NCBI RefSeq assembly: GCF_002847015.1
Contig: NZ_CP025085.1
Coordinates: 682,001-746,000, forward strand
Source: Prodigiosinella confusarubida
Lineage (GTDB): Bacteria; Pseudomonadota; Gammaproteobacteria; Enterobacterales; Enterobacteriaceae
Length of the DNA: 64,000 nucleotides
Direction of reading: 5' to 3'
Shown here: one piece after another, positions 9,646 to 19,727 of the stretch
How positions within the stretch are numbered: position 1 is the first letter of the stretch
Layout: the number at the start of each line of letters is the position of its first letter
Translations under genes and position numbers: made by a program
The notes under the pieces: generated by a model
Told to the model about the DNA's origin: nothing
Database searches by the model: none
Seen by the model: the letters and a program-made list of their open reading frames with translations, nothing else

Positions 9646-12600
9646 ATGAAGATGACTGTGTTAACAGCCAGAATTCGCCAAGCGTTATGCCTGACCAGTG
9701 TCATCGTCGCCAGCGCATTTTCTTTGCCTGCGCTGGCAGCAGAGGCCAACCCGGCACTGAAAGCGTTGTTTGAACAGGCGGATTATTGGCATCAGCGTTC
9801 CCATGATGATCTCGCTCGTGATGCGCTGCAAAAAATCCTGTTGGTTGATGCTAATAATCCACAGGCGCTCTACCTGATGGCGTTATACGCCCAGAGTAGC
9901 GGCGACAACGCGGAAGCGGCAAAATGGCGTGCACGACTGAGTAAAGTGTCGCCTAATGACCCGCTCCTGCAGGTGCTGGATAATGCCCGGCAGTCGGCGG
10001 CTATTCCGCCAGCGCAGTTGGCGTTGGCGCGACAACAGGCACGTAGCGGCAATATCACCGCATCATTGCAAACCTGGCGCAATCTGTTTGTCGGGAACCA
10101 GCCGCCAGCAAGTGTGGCGGCAGAGTATTATCTGACCATGGCGGGTGACCCGACGCTTCGTCCGCAAGCCATTGATTTATTACGAGGATTCGTGGCTGCT
10201 CATCCGCAGGATAGCAAGGCGGAAGTGGCGTTGGCCAAGGCGCTGACCTATCAGGATTCGACCCGCCGCGAGGGATTGACACACCTTCGTGAACTGGCCT
10301 CCGGTAGCAAAGAAGCTGATCAAGCGATGCGTCAGGCGCTGTTGTGGTTGTCGCCGAAGGCGGATGATGCGCCGCTTTATCAGGCCTATCAACAACGGCA
10401 TCCCCAGGATAGTGCAGTGATGGATTATTACCGTAAGAATGTGGGCGGTGATGAGAAAGAAAAAGGTTTTCAGGCGCTGAACCGCGGTGATTTTATTGAT
10501 GCGCAGAAGGCGTTTGAGACTGTACTGAAAGCCAACCCGCAGGATTCGGATGCGTTGGCAGGGATGGGTTATGCCGCCCAGCGACGCGGTGATTTTGTTA
10601 CGGCGGCGTCTTATCTGGAGCGTGCATCCACGTTGGGGGGCAATGACAGCGCCCAACGCCATCAACAGGCAGAAGATGCCCGGTTTTATGCCCAGTTGGC
10701 TAAAGCCCAGCAGGCAATGAAGACCGGTGACACAGCGCAAGCGCTGGCACTCAGTGAGCCGCTGGTTCAGGTGAGCGGCGACAAAGGCGTGTCGGCGAAA
10801 CTGTTCCGCGCCGATGTGTTGCGTCGCACCAATAAGATGTCTCAGGCAGAACAGCTCTACCGCAGCGTGCTGCAAACGAATGCGGATAACCGTAACGCCA
10901 AAGAAGGACTTTATTATGTGTTACGGGAGCAAAATCGCATAGCGGAAGCGAATGCTCTGGTTGCGTCCCTGCCGGCGAGCGTGCGTAAAGGTATCGAGCC
11001 TCACCCGGTGGACAATGGCGATCCGGTGCGCAATGAGGCGAAACAAGCGCTGGCGGCGGGCAATACCTCGAAGGCGATACAGTTATTGCAACAGGGCATC
11101 CAGCGTTTTCCGCACAATGGTTGGTTACGGCTCGACCTGGCACGCCTTTACCATCAGCAAGGCGATATGAATGCAGCCACAGCCCTGATGCAGCCGCTAT
11201 TTCGGTCCGATGCCAGTGCTGATGAGCTGTATGCCGCCGCACTGTTTGCCAGTGATAATCATGCCTGGCAACAGGTGCGCCTCCTATTGTCGCGGATCCC
11301 GGCTCGTCGTCAGAATGCCGCCACTCGCGAGCTGGCGCAGCGGGCCAACTTTAATTTGCAGATGGCGACCGCACAGGTTTACTTGTCGCATGGTGAAAAC
11401 GCCGCCGCTGCCAATACGTTGCGGGCGCTGACGGTGACGCCAGCAGAGAATCCGGTCGATGCTGGTAATCTGGCACGGTCGCTGGCCGCTGCGGGCGATA
11501 TCGGTACCGCAGTCACGGTGGTGCGTAATAATATGCAGCGAGGCGTTCAGGGGAATGCCGGGGATTATGCCGCTCAGATCAGCGTGTTGAATCAGGCGGG
11601 ATTATCTGATGAAGCGCGGGCCTGGCTTAGCCGACCAGAACTGGTGGCACGTAGTACCGAGTCGCAACTGGATGCGTTGAATACTGGCTTTGTGATTCAG
11701 GATGCGGACCGCCTGCGGGAGAATAAGCAGTATGCTGCGGCCTATGACAAACTGGCCCGTGCTCTGCAACAGCAGCCAAAGAATACCGACTTGATGTTTG
11801 CCATGGCGCGGCTCTACCAGGCTGGCAAGATGAACAAAGAGGCGGCGGAAGTCTATGCCTTCCTGATGGCCCATGACACCCCGCAGCAGGATGCGCGAAC
11901 CGGAGCCATCAACATCGCGCTGGCGCAGAATAATGTAGCGAAGGCACGATCGCTGGCTAATGGTCTGCAAGGTGAACAGACGCCAGCTCGTCTGTTGCTG
12001 ATGGCCCGAGTGTCGGATGCCGAGGGCAATAAAGAACAGGCTCTCGTTTATCTGCGCGCCGCCCATGCGAAAGCGGTGGGACTGGAAGGCGCGGCCCCCG
12101 GCAAGGCACCGGCGATCGGTGGACTGAGTGTGACGGATAATCCATTTATCAATCGTACCGAGCTGGTTTCTAACCGTACCACCGCTCAGACCGCTTATCG
12201 TAACGTGATGCCATGGCAGCAGATCGCCGGGAGTGATCCCAATGCACTGATTACCACTGCTGATAATAAGCAAGTGACTTCACAGCAGGTCGAAACGTTT
12301 AATCAGATTAACCGCATGATGGACGATCTGGAGCATGACACCGGCAGTTGGTTGCAAGCCGGGGTGCAGATGCGGAGTCGGGATGGTGAGTCTGGCCTGG
12401 GCAAGCTGACAGAGTTCAAAGCCCCATTGACCTGGTCCAGCGGATCGTTTGGTGATACGCGCGTTAATTTTACCGCAACGCCGGTGACACTCAGTGCCGG
12501 AACGGTGGATGCCACCAACAGTTGGCGTTTTGGTTCCGGGGCGACGACGCAGACATCGCCCAGCAGCCAGCATGCCTCCGGTACAGAGTTGAATCTGTCC

Positions 12601-13404
12601 ATGACCGGCAAAAAATACAAGTTGGATCTGGGCAGCACTCCATTGGGGCAAGATCTGAGCACCATATTGGGTGGCGTGCAGTGGTCACCGAAGCTGACGG
12701 ACTACCTCACACTGGTGTTGACCGGGGAACGGCGTGCGGTGACCGACAGCCTGCTGTCTTATGTGGGGGCTCGTGATTCACTCAACGGTAAGCATTGGGG
12801 GCAGGTTACCAAGAACGGCGGCAGTGTACTGCTTAGTTACGATAATGGGGACGTGGGCTTTTACGGTGGTGCCGGTGCTTACGACTACATGGGCGAGAAC
12901 GTAAAAAGTAATACCGGTGTGATGGCCAATGCCGGTGCCTATATCCGCCCGTATCATGACAGCAATCATGAGCTGAAAACTGGTATCAGCATTAGCTGGA
13001 TGAATTTTGCCAATAACCTCAGTTATTACAGTTATGGGCAGGGCGGCTATTTCAGCCCGCAGGACTATGTATCACTGTCGTTTCCGGTGGAATGGAGTCA
13101 GCGATATGATGACTTAAGCCTTAAGGCGGGCGTTTCTATCGGTTATCAATCCTACTCTCAGGATCGCAGTGCCTATTATCCTAATAATCCGGACTTGCAG
13201 AGTGCGCTGGAGACCACTGATGCCACAGAGTCCTACTATTCTGGAGACAGCAAAAGCGGTATTGGCTATAACGTCCATCTCGGGGCGGATTATCGGATCA
13301 ACAAAGAGATGACCATTGGTGGACTGATGGGATATGACACCTACGGCAGCTATAACGAAACAACAGCCCAACTCTACTTCCGTTATGGGCTTGGAGATAA
13401 ATAA
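9646..13404 (+). CDS. bcsC: Cellulose export TPR/outer-membrane porin BcsC
   Basis: Outer-membrane secretin-like component: a periplasmic TPR superhelix followed by a 16-strand beta-barrel through which glucan leaves the cell. The 1252-residue protein has a signal peptide (VIVASAFSLPALAAE), many TPR units (for example LYLMALYAQSSGDNAEAAKWRARL and repeated G-D/N-xxxA patterns) to about residue 800, and a C-terminal region of alternating aromatic/glycine strands ending in aromatic YFRYGLGDK, as expected for barrel insertion. It starts 13 bases after bcsB with a GTGAGCCACC spacer and is followed two bases later by bcsD. Length is normal for type I bcs systems. Confidence 0.94.
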   Translation: MKMTVLTARIRQALCLTSVIVASAFSLPALAAEANPALKALFEQADYWHQRSHDDLARDALQKILLVDANNPQALYLMALYAQSSGDNAEAAKWRARLSKVSPNDPLLQVLDNARQSAAIPPAQLALARQQARSGNITASLQTWRNLFVGNQPPASVAAEYYLTMAGDPTLRPQAIDLLRGFVAAHPQDSKAEVALAKALTYQDSTRREGLTHLRELASGSKEADQAMRQALLWLSPKADDAPLYQAYQQRHPQDSAVMDYYRKNVGGDEKEKGFQALNRGDFIDAQKAFETVLKANPQDSDALAGMGYAAQRRGDFVTAASYLERASTLGGNDSAQRHQQAEDARFYAQLAKAQQAMKTGDTAQALALSEPLVQVSGDKGVSAKLFRADVLRRTNKMSQAEQLYRSVLQTNADNRNAKEGLYYVLREQNRIAEANALVASLPASVRKGIEPHPVDNGDPVRNEAKQALAAGNTSKAIQLLQQGIQRFPHNGWLRLDLARLYHQQGDMNAATALMQPLFRSDASADELYAAALFASDNHAWQQVRLLLSRIPARRQNAATRELAQRANFNLQMATAQVYLSHGENAAAANTLRALTVTPAENPVDAGNLARSLAAAGDIGTAVTVVRNNMQRGVQGNAGDYAAQISVLNQAGLSDEARAWLSRPELVARSTESQLDALNTGFVIQDADRLRENKQYAAAYDKLARALQQQPKNTDLMFAMARLYQAGKMNKEAAEVYAFLMAHDTPQQDARTGAINIALAQNNVAKARSLANGLQGEQTPARLLLMARVSDAEGNKEQALVYLRAAHAKAVGLEGAAPGKAPAIGGLSVTDNPFINRTELVSNRTTAQTAYRNVMPWQQIAGSDPNALITTADNKQVTSQQVETFNQINRMMDDLEHDTGSWLQAGVQMRSRDGESGLGKLTEFKAPLTWSSGSFGDTRVNFTATPVTLSAGTVDATNSWRFGSGATTQTSPSSQHASGTELNLSMTGKKYKLDLGSTPLGQDLSTILGGVQWSPKLTDYLTLVLTGERRAVTDSLLSYVGARDSLNGKHWGQVTKNGGSVLLSYDNGDVGFYGGAGAYDYMGENVKSNTGVMANAGAYIRPYHDSNHELKTGISISWMNFANNLSYYSYGQGGYFSPQDYVSLSFPVEWSQRYDDLSLKAGVSIGYQSYSQDRSAYYPNNPDLQSALETTDATESYYSGDSKSGIGYNVHLGADYRINKEMTIGGLMGYDTYGSYNETTAQLYFRYGLGDK

Positions 13405-13406
13405 GC

Positions 13407-13898
13407 ATGAGTGAACGTCAGCAACAAACACTGGACTATTATCGTCAGCAGCAGTTTCAACCTGGCTGGATAAGCCTTCTCAATGTAGTGGTCGGAGGGA
13501 TGATAGATAATGCTGGCGAACAGGATGCCACCGCTTTTCTACGCCAGACTGGTGAGCAACTGGCTGAACACTATCCTCTGAAGGAAGCGGTTACTGTGAA
13601 GGGGCTGGAGTGTGAAATTAACCGTATCCTGGCAATGTTTCACTGGGGATGTGTGGATATTCAGCCGGGTGAGCAGTCTCTGGAGATTTTTCATCTGGAG
13701 CTGCCCGATAGTGATAATGGGCTGCTAAAGGGTGAACAATGGCGAATGGCGATGGGTGCTGTTCTGCAAGGACTCTATTCCCGCTGGTTATCCGCCCAGA
13801 ATGGAAATGATCATATATTGCTGTCTTGTGAGAAAACAGACAGTGATGTCGTTTTGTTATTTCGTTATCAGAACGCGGCAAGAGGCACAGCACGATGA
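13407..13898 (+). CDS. bcsD: Cellulose synthase subunit BcsD
   Basis: Small periplasmic/crystalline-array protein characteristic of Acetobacter-type (type I) cellulose operons, where it forms a hollow octamer aligning glucan chains into ribbons. The 163-residue product lacks a signal peptide, as is usual for the family. I recognise the family by overall composition, size and position (between bcsC and bcsZ), and stretches such as [22 protein letters not shown]. coli lacks this gene. The start is two bases past the bcsC stop and its end overlaps bcsZ by four bases. Confidence 0.88.
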   Translation: MSERQQQTLDYYRQQQFQPGWISLLNVVVGGMIDNAGEQDATAFLRQTGEQLAEHYPLKEAVTVKGLECEINRILAMFHWGCVDIQPGEQSLEIFHLELPDSDNGLLKGEQWRMAMGAVLQGLYSRWLSAQNGNDHILLSCEKTDSDVVLLFRYQNAARGTAR

Positions 13899-14893
13899 AA
13901 CAGGCATGGCGTTGCGGGTGGGTAATGTTACTGATGGTTTTCTTCAGTACATCGGCAACGGCAGCCAGTGGCTGGGAAAGTTATAAAAGCCGTTTTATGA
14001 TGACTGATGGGCGTATTCAGGATACGGGTAATAAAGATATCAGTCACACGGAAGGGCAGGGATTCGCCATGTTGCTGGCGGTGCATTATGATGATCGCCG
14101 TGCGTTTGATCGCCTGTGGAACTGGACCCGTACTCATCTGCAAGACCCGGGTAATAACCTGTTTTACTGGCGTTATGTTCCGTCTGCCGCGAATCCGGTG
14201 GCAGATAAGAATGATGCCTCGGATGGTGATGTGCTCATTGGATGGGCGCTACTGAAAGCCGGAGAAAAATGGCGGGATAAACAGTATCTGCAAGCATCAG
14301 ACGTTATTCAGAAAGCCATCGTGGCCCACGATATCATCCGATTTGCAGGACGAACTGTGATGTTGCCTGGCGCTGTCGGTTTTAACAAAAATAGTTATGT
14401 GATTCTCAACCCGTCTTATTTTCTGTTTCCAGCCTGGCGTGATTTTGCCAGACACAGCCACCTTCAGGTATGGAGTCAGTTGATTGACGATGGTATGGCC
14501 TTGCTGAGCAACATGCGTTTTGGCGAGGTGGCTTTACCGGTTGATTGGGTGGCGCTCAATGCGGATGGAAGTATGGCGCCAGCGACTGCCTGGCCGGCAC
14601 GTTTTAGTTACGATGCCATCCGCATTCCCTTGTACCTCTACTGGTATGACGCCAAAACGTTGGCGTTGGTGCCTTTCCAGCTTTATTGGCGGAATTATGC
14701 CCGTTTGCGGACACCTGCCTGGATCGATGTGCTGAATAACAGTACTGCGCCTTACAATATGCAAGGCGGATTGCTGGCAGTGCGCGATCTGACAATGGGT
14801 GATATCAGTGATGTAACGGATAGTCTCGGCCCATCCGAAGATTACTATTCAGCCAGCTTGCACCTGTTAGCCTGGTTGGCCAGCGGCAAATAA
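13895..14893 (+). CDS. bcsZ: Periplasmic endo-1,4-beta-glucanase BcsZ (GH8)
   Basis: Glycoside hydrolase family 8 cellulase that trims or clears cellulose in the periplasm and is needed for proper cellulose secretion. The 332-residue protein has a signal peptide ([17 protein letters not shown]), the GH8 catalytic-acid context [13 protein letters not shown] (Glu53), and the [14 protein letters not shown] segment near residue 240 containing the second carboxylate. The start ATG overlaps the bcsD stop, making it the last gene of the bcsOQABCDZ operon; a strong hairpin follows at 14904. Confidence 0.94.
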   Translation: MKQAWRCGWVMLLMVFFSTSATAASGWESYKSRFMMTDGRIQDTGNKDISHTEGQGFAMLLAVHYDDRRAFDRLWNWTRTHLQDPGNNLFYWRYVPSAANPVADKNDASDGDVLIGWALLKAGEKWRDKQYLQASDVIQKAIVAHDIIRFAGRTVMLPGAVGFNKNSYVILNPSYFLFPAWRDFARHSHLQVWSQLIDDGMALLSNMRFGEVALPVDWVALNADGSMAPATAWPARFSYDAIRIPLYLYWYDAKTLALVPFQLYWRNYARLRTPAWIDVLNNSTAPYNMQGGLLAVRDLTMGDISDVTDSLGPSEDYYSASLHLLAWLASGK

Positions 14894-14903
14894 TCATCGG
14901 CAT

Positions 14904-14932
14904 CTGTTCTGGGGGCGTTTTCCCCAGAACAG
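14904..14932 (+). terminator. Terminator of the bcs operon
   Basis: A perfect 11-base stem, CTGTTCTGGGG (14904-14914) with CCCCAGAACAG (14922-14932), loop GCGTTTT, lies 11 bases after the bcsZ stop. The T-run is short (GTTTC). The rest of the gap to dctA (14933-15420) shows no gene I can support. In E. coli the phosphodiesterase gene hmsP/yhjK sits here, and no trace of it is seen. Confidence 0.75.
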
Positions 14933-15420
14933 GTTTCGCCATTCTCTCCTGAATCCCATATAAAGCAGTGAATTTTAGCCATCGTTAACTGAACGAACGC
15001 GTGCTTTCATCCCCTCTCCCCATGGCGTTAGTCCCGCCGGATGCTCGTGTCAGCGGCGAAAATAGTTGCTGCTTCGGTAATGTTGTTCACTTGCGTTGAT
15101 TGCCGGAAGAGAACCGGAAATGCAGCTCCCGCAGCGATGTCTCACTTCGTGGGTACCCTGGGATCATGGTGCCTTAACGCTGACAAGTATTACGGCCGTC
15201 CCAGGCTTTTTGTGCGAAATGTTGCTTGTAATTTACATTAATGTTTATTTCTATGCTGATGCGGAAGCGATTCAGCTCTTGTTTTTAACCAACGTCTCAC
15301 AAACTAAAGTTATAAAAGATGTTCGCTTTGTTAGGGCAATGTTATTTTCCAGCGCAATCACTGGTGGCATGTTTTATCCGTTTTTTACCTACTGGTGTTT
15401 TCCTATCAAAGGGCATAAAT

Positions 15421-16707
15421 ATGAAAAAATCAATATTTAAAAGTTTATATTTTCAGGTGCTTACAGCTATAACACTCGGTGTTTTGTTAGGCCATTTTTA
15501 CCCCGAGATGGGTGAGCAAATGAAACCTCTGGGTACTGGATTTGTTAAATTAATCAAAATGATTATTGCCCCAGTCATTTTTTGTACCGTTGTCTCGGGT
15601 ATCGCCGGCATGGAAAGTATGAAGTCGGTCGGTCGTACCGGTGCGATTGCCTTACTCTATTTTGAAATCGTCAGTACGTTTGCACTGATGATTGGTTTGC
15701 TGGTAGTTAACATCCTTCAGCCTGGTGCAGGGATGAATATCGACCCGGCTACCCTGGATGTTTCATCGGTTTCCTCTTATGCCAGCCAGGCTTCGCAGCA
15801 TGGTGTGATCCCATTCCTGATGGATGTGATACCGTCCAGCGTGATTGGTGCCTTTGCCAGCGGTAATATTCTGCAGGTATTGCTGTTTGCCGTGATGTTT
15901 GGTTTTGCGCTGCATCATCTGGGTGAGAAAGGCGATCTGGTGTTCAATTTCATCGAAAGCTTCTCCAAAGTGATTTTCGGTATCATTAATATGATCATGC
16001 GTCTGGCACCGCTCGGAGCCTTTGGAGCCATGGCCTTTACCATCGGTAAATATGGTGTGGGTTCGCTGTTACAGCTCGGCCAACTGATCATCTGTTTCTA
16101 CATTACCTGTGTGCTGTTTGTGGTGCTTGTACTGGGCACTATTGCCAGAATTACCGGTTTCAGTATCTTTAAATTTATCCGTTACATTAGAGAAGAACTG
16201 TTAATCGTGCTCGGCACTTCTTCCTCTGAATCCGCCCTGCCACGCATGCTGGATAAAATGGAAAAAGTAGGTTGTAAGAAGTCGGTAGTGGGTCTGGTGA
16301 TCCCAACCGGTTACTCTTTCAATCTGGACGGTACGTCTATTTATCTGACCATGGCGGCAGTGTTTATTGCTCAGGCAACTAATGCGCACATGGATATCTG
16401 GCATCAGATTACTCTGCTGGTGGTGCTGCTGCTGTCATCAAAAGGTGCCGCGGGTGTAACGGGCAGTGGATTCATCGTTTTGGCAGCCACGATTTCTGCG
16501 GTAGGTCATCTGCCGTTGGCGGGTCTGGCGCTGATTCTGGGTATTGACCGTTTCATGTCTGAAGCTCGTGCATTAACCAATTTGGTGGGAAATGGTGTGG
16601 CGACAGTGGTTGTCGCTAAACTGTGTAACCAGCTGGATGAAAAACAGTTGGATGATGTCCTCTCCGGTCGTGAATCGAGTCAGGGTCTGGAGTCCCGCGT
16701 ATCCTGA
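15421..16707 (+). CDS. dctA: C4-dicarboxylate:cation symporter DctA
   Basis: Inner-membrane symporter that takes up succinate, fumarate, malate and related acids with protons or sodium (DAACS family). I choose ATG 15421, giving 428 residues ([18 protein letters not shown]), the same length as E. coli DctA; the frame is open 102 bases further upstream but that stretch is not family-like. Signature segments are the serine-rich hairpin [21 protein letters not shown], the [18 protein letters not shown] motif and [18 protein letters not shown]. The upstream gap of over 500 bases presumably holds its control region. Its neighbours bcs and yhjJ match the enterobacterial order. Confidence 0.95.
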   Translation: MKKSIFKSLYFQVLTAITLGVLLGHFYPEMGEQMKPLGTGFVKLIKMIIAPVIFCTVVSGIAGMESMKSVGRTGAIALLYFEIVSTFALMIGLLVVNILQPGAGMNIDPATLDVSSVSSYASQASQHGVIPFLMDVIPSSVIGAFASGNILQVLLFAVMFGFALHHLGEKGDLVFNFIESFSKVIFGIINMIMRLAPLGAFGAMAFTIGKYGVGSLLQLGQLIICFYITCVLFVVLVLGTIARITGFSIFKFIRYIREELLIVLGTSSSESALPRMLDKMEKVGCKKSVVGLVIPTGYSFNLDGTSIYLTMAAVFIAQATNAHMDIWHQITLLVVLLLSSKGAAGVTGSGFIVLAATISAVGHLPLAGLALILGIDRFMSEARALTNLVGNGVATVVVAKLCNQLDEKQLDDVLSGRESSQGLESRVS

Positions 16708-16734
16708 TTTCGCCTGCCTGAACTTACCCTGCCT

Positions 16735-16768
16735 TTTACCCACGGCGCCTGTTAGTGCTGTGGGTAAA
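16735..16768 (+). terminator. Terminator after dctA
   Basis: Stem TTTACCCACGGC (16735-16746) with GCTGTGGGTAAA (16757-16768), 12 pairs including one G-T, loop GCCTGTTAGT, starting 27 bases after the dctA stop and followed by TTTC. Confidence 0.7.
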
Positions 16769-16980
16769 TTTCATCCAATTCGTGTTAACGTTAAGCAATA
16801 TCAACTTTTTTACTATTATTTTATCCTGCTGAGTGACATAGGCAAAAGCGTGCGGTCTAACGGAATGGTACACTTTGCCTCTCTTTTTGTGTGGTGCACA
16901 GACATAAGGTGATGGGATAAGTGTCACTGACATTCACAAAAAACATACCGTATTGGATAGTGATTAAAGTAGGGGTTCAC

Positions 16981-18462
16981 ATGCAGGGCACCAAAATAGG
17001 TCTTTTAGTTGGTGGAATGTTGCTGGCGGTTGTCGGCGGTAACGTGCAGGCTGAAACGCTACAACCGGATCCTGCCTGGCAACAAGGAAAACTGGATAAT
17101 GGTTTTACCTGGCAACTATTGAGCACTCCCCAGCGCCCCAGTGACCGAATCGAATTACGTCTGGTGATAAATACCGGGTCGCTGTCAGAAAATGCACAAC
17201 AAGCGGGCTTTTCCCATTTTATTCCTCGCCTGGCACTGACGCCCGGTGAGCATTTCTCTGCGGGACAATTACCATCACTTTGGCAATCAGCGGATAGTGA
17301 TCATCCACTGCCACCTGCCACCACATCCTATGATTTCACCTCCTACAATTTGAGTTTGCCGAATAATCGTCCCGAGTTATTGAAGGATGCACTGAACTGG
17401 CTGGCAAATACGGCGGGTCAACTACAGATTACGGATAATCGGATTGCCATAGCGTTGAAAACGATGGACCCGGTGACAACCGCACCGGCCAACCCACGGG
17501 ATCCCAGCTGGCATTATCGCCTGATGAAGGACTCCACACTGCTGGCGCATGATCCTGATCAGCCGATGAAAATTCCGGTTACCACTGAACAGTTGTCCCA
17601 GTTTTATAAAACCTGGTACACCCCGGATGCCATGACGCTGTATGTGGTAGGGAATGTAGATAATCGCAGTATCATCGAGCAGATTAATAACGTCTTCGCA
17701 AAATTACACGGCAAGCGCGTATCACCATCGCCTATGCCAACATTGTCGCCAATTCCGCCGGAACCCGTCATCTTGATGAGCAGCAATGCGAAGCAGGACA
17801 CGATTTCTCTGGTCTGGGATAGGCCCTGGCAAAAGATTCGAGACTCACAGGCGTTAGCCCGTTACTGGCACAGCGATCTGGCGCGGGAAGCGCTGTTCTG
17901 GCATATGCAACAGGCACTGAAAGAAAGCCCTCTGAAAGACACCAACATACGCTTTGATTGTAATGTGATGTATGGCCGGGCACAGTGCGCCATTCATCTG
18001 GATAATGTCACCAGTGAATCAGTTGAACAAGACGTCGTGTTTCTGGCAAAAGAACTGGTTTATTTACGGGATAAAGGTTTATCCCAGGCTGAGTTTGATA
18101 CATTGCTGTCCCGTAAAACCGATGAGCTCAGCAAATTATTTGCTACCTATGCCCGTACCAGCACCGATATTCTTATGGAACAGCGATTGCGCTCGCAGAG
18201 AAATGGCGTCGTCGATATCGCCCCGGAGCAATATCAGAAACTACGTCATGACTATTTGTCCTCAATCACACTGGAAATGTTGAATCAGGAGTTACGTCAG
18301 CAATTTTCTCAAGATGCTACGCTAGTGATGGTACAAAAGCAGGGGGAGCCGGAGGTCAACATAAAAGCGCTGATGGAAACGTATAACCGCCTGATGAAAC
18401 CAGCTGAAGGCGCGTCTCCTGCCGTGGTGGAAACGCCCGTAGAAGCGGCTCCGGCAACCTAA
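16981..18462 (+). CDS. yhjJ: M16-family (insulinase-like) periplasmic protein YhjJ, catalytically degenerate
   Basis: Member of the M16 zinc-metallopeptidase fold, exported by a signal peptide (LLVGGMLLAVVGGNVQAE). ATG 16981 gives 493 residues and the N terminus MQGTKIGLLVGG, closely matching E. coli YhjJ as I recall it; the frame is open 60 bases upstream. The position where active M16 enzymes carry HxxEH reads SHFIPRLAL, so one histidine remains but the zinc-binding glutamate and second histidine are absent. It therefore probably does not cleave peptides and may act as a binding subunit or chaperone. Other M16 hallmarks remain (WYTPDAMTLYVVGNVD). No function is established. It lies between dctA and kdgK as in E. 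coli. Confidence 0.88.
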   Translation: MQGTKIGLLVGGMLLAVVGGNVQAETLQPDPAWQQGKLDNGFTWQLLSTPQRPSDRIELRLVINTGSLSENAQQAGFSHFIPRLALTPGEHFSAGQLPSLWQSADSDHPLPPATTSYDFTSYNLSLPNNRPELLKDALNWLANTAGQLQITDNRIAIALKTMDPVTTAPANPRDPSWHYRLMKDSTLLAHDPDQPMKIPVTTEQLSQFYKTWYTPDAMTLYVVGNVDNRSIIEQINNVFAKLHGKRVSPSPMPTLSPIPPEPVILMSSNAKQDTISLVWDRPWQKIRDSQALARYWHSDLAREALFWHMQQALKESPLKDTNIRFDCNVMYGRAQCAIHLDNVTSESVEQDVVFLAKELVYLRDKGLSQAEFDTLLSRKTDELSKLFATYARTSTDILMEQRLRSQRNGVVDIAPEQYQKLRHDYLSSITLEMLNQELRQQFSQDATLVMVQKQGEPEVNIKALMETYNRLMKPAEGASPAVVETPVEAAPAT

Positions 18463-18564
18463 TGAACGACGCTGATGCAATCGGCCTGAAGCTGATCACT
18501 TGCGCGTAACGTGATATAGAAAGCGCATGAGGATGCTCTTCTCTGGAGCGCGCTTCTTTCATGC

Positions 18565-18593
18565 GTTCTCCGGCGCCTGGGGTGACGGAGAAC
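18565..18593. terminator. Hairpin between convergent yhjJ and kdgK
   Basis: Inverted repeat GTTCTCCG (18565-18572) with CGGAGAAC (18586-18593) in the 145-base convergent gap, usable from either strand. No strong T-tract on either side. Confidence 0.45.
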
Positions 18594-18607
18594 GGTTATG
18601 AGTGATG

Positions 18608-19549
18608 CTATGCCCAGGCTGGCATGGCGTCTGGCGGAATGATGGCACCGCGATGCTGAATGACAGTACTGGCGGTAAGGTGCCCACGTTTGGCTGCCTC
18701 TTCCGCACTGCCACCATTCAACCGCACTGCCAGATAGCCAGCGCTGAATGAATCACCTGCGGCGGTAGTATCAATGACCTTTTCTTTCGGTAAGCTGATG
18801 GCTGGAACATTTAACAGTTGCGGTTTACCCTTCAGAGAAATAAGGCAGGAATCCGCACCGCGTTTCACCACGACCTCCGTTACACCCAGTTTGTGGGTAC
18901 GTGTCAGCACCTCTTCTATCGGCTGCTTGCCCCACAGCATGTCTTCATCATCCAGTGTCAGGAAGGCGATATCAGTACAAGAGAGCATGTCGGTATAGGC
19001 TTGCCGGGTTTCTTCTTCGCTTTGCCACAGACGTGGGCGGTAGTTGTTGTCAAAAATGACTTTTCCACCGTTGGTGCGACAAGCACGTAGCACGGACATC
19101 AGACGCTGACGGCTGGTCGGGTTAAGGATGGCCAGACTGATACCGCTCAGGTAGATATACTCGAATTGTGACAAATGCTTACTGATGGTTTCAGCATCAT
19201 CACTTTCCAGCCAGTAACGGGCGGCGGCATCGTTACGCCAGTAATAGAACGTCCTCTCGCCGCTGGCATCGGTTTCGATGAAATACAGGCCTGGCAGCTT
19301 GTCATTCATACGCTGGATCAAATCGGTTTTGACACCTTCACTCTGCCAGGCGGCTATCATTTCTGTGCTGAAAGAGTCGGTACCCAGCGCGGTCACGTAG
19401 TGGACATCCAGCGCGTCGGGCTTTACCTGACGTGCAATATATACGGCAGTATTCAGAGTATCACCGCCAAAGCCGCGGCTGAGATCCGCACCTTTTTGCG
19501 ACAGTTCAATCATGCATTCGCCAATGATGGCAATGTTTTTTTTAGTCAT
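18608..19549 (-). CDS. kdgK: 2-keto-3-deoxygluconate kinase KdgK
   Basis: PfkB/ribokinase-family enzyme that phosphorylates 2-keto-3-deoxygluconate to KDPG, the final committed step of pectin/hexuronate breakdown before the Entner-Doudoroff aldolase. ATG at 19549 gives 313 residues (MTKKNIAIIGECMIELSQKG); the upstream extension of the frame is not family-like. PfkB signatures are the glycine-rich GGDTLNTAVYIAR near the N terminus and the anion-hole/catalytic DTTAAGDSFSAGYL near the C terminus. A KdgR-like operator lies about 90 bases upstream, fitting induction by pectin catabolites in soft-rot bacteria. Confidence 0.95.
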   Translation of the reverse strand: MTKKNIAIIGECMIELSQKGADLSRGFGGDTLNTAVYIARQVKPDALDVHYVTALGTDSFSTEMIAAWQSEGVKTDLIQRMNDKLPGLYFIETDASGERTFYYWRNDAAARYWLESDDAETISKHLSQFEYIYLSGISLAILNPTSRQRLMSVLRACRTNGGKVIFDNNYRPRLWQSEEETRQAYTDMLSCTDIAFLTLDDEDMLWGKQPIEEVLTRTHKLGVTEVVVKRGADSCLISLKGKPQLLNVPAISLPKEKVIDTTAAGDSFSAGYLAVRLNGGSAEEAAKRGHLTASTVIQHRGAIIPPDAMPAWA

Positions 19550-19639
19550 GACAAGCCGGCCTGTTGAAAAAGTAAATCGGTAAGTAACCAGGAAAAAGTC
19601 AGCGTCAGTCTCAACATTACACTGCGTAGAGTCAAGAGC

Positions 19640-19659
19640 GATGAAACGATGTTTTATTT
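19640..19659 (-). promoter_or_regulatory. KdgR-like operator upstream of kdgK
   Basis: The bases GATGAAACGATGTTTTATTT match the remembered KdgR operator pattern (A/T-flanked GAAAC, 3-base centre, GTTTC) except for one base in the right arm. It lies 91-110 bases before the kdgK ATG and after the tautomerase gene, the expected place for repression of kdgK by the pectin-catabolism regulator KdgR. Confidence 0.65.
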
Positions 19660-19727
19660 TTTCATGATGTGGATCGGAAAACCAGCAGTTTCCCAATCCG
19701 ATACACGGTGTGCTTGGCGCAGTGGCG

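Noticed and set aside
14933-15420. A remnant of hmsP/yhjK between bcsZ and dctA
   Set aside because: None of its GGDEF/EAL-type motifs could be recognised in any frame of this stretch.
15041-15440. Two overlapping open frames between bcsZ and dctA
   Set aside because: No family resemblance, poor ribosome-binding sites, and they run into the dctA start; treated as non-coding.
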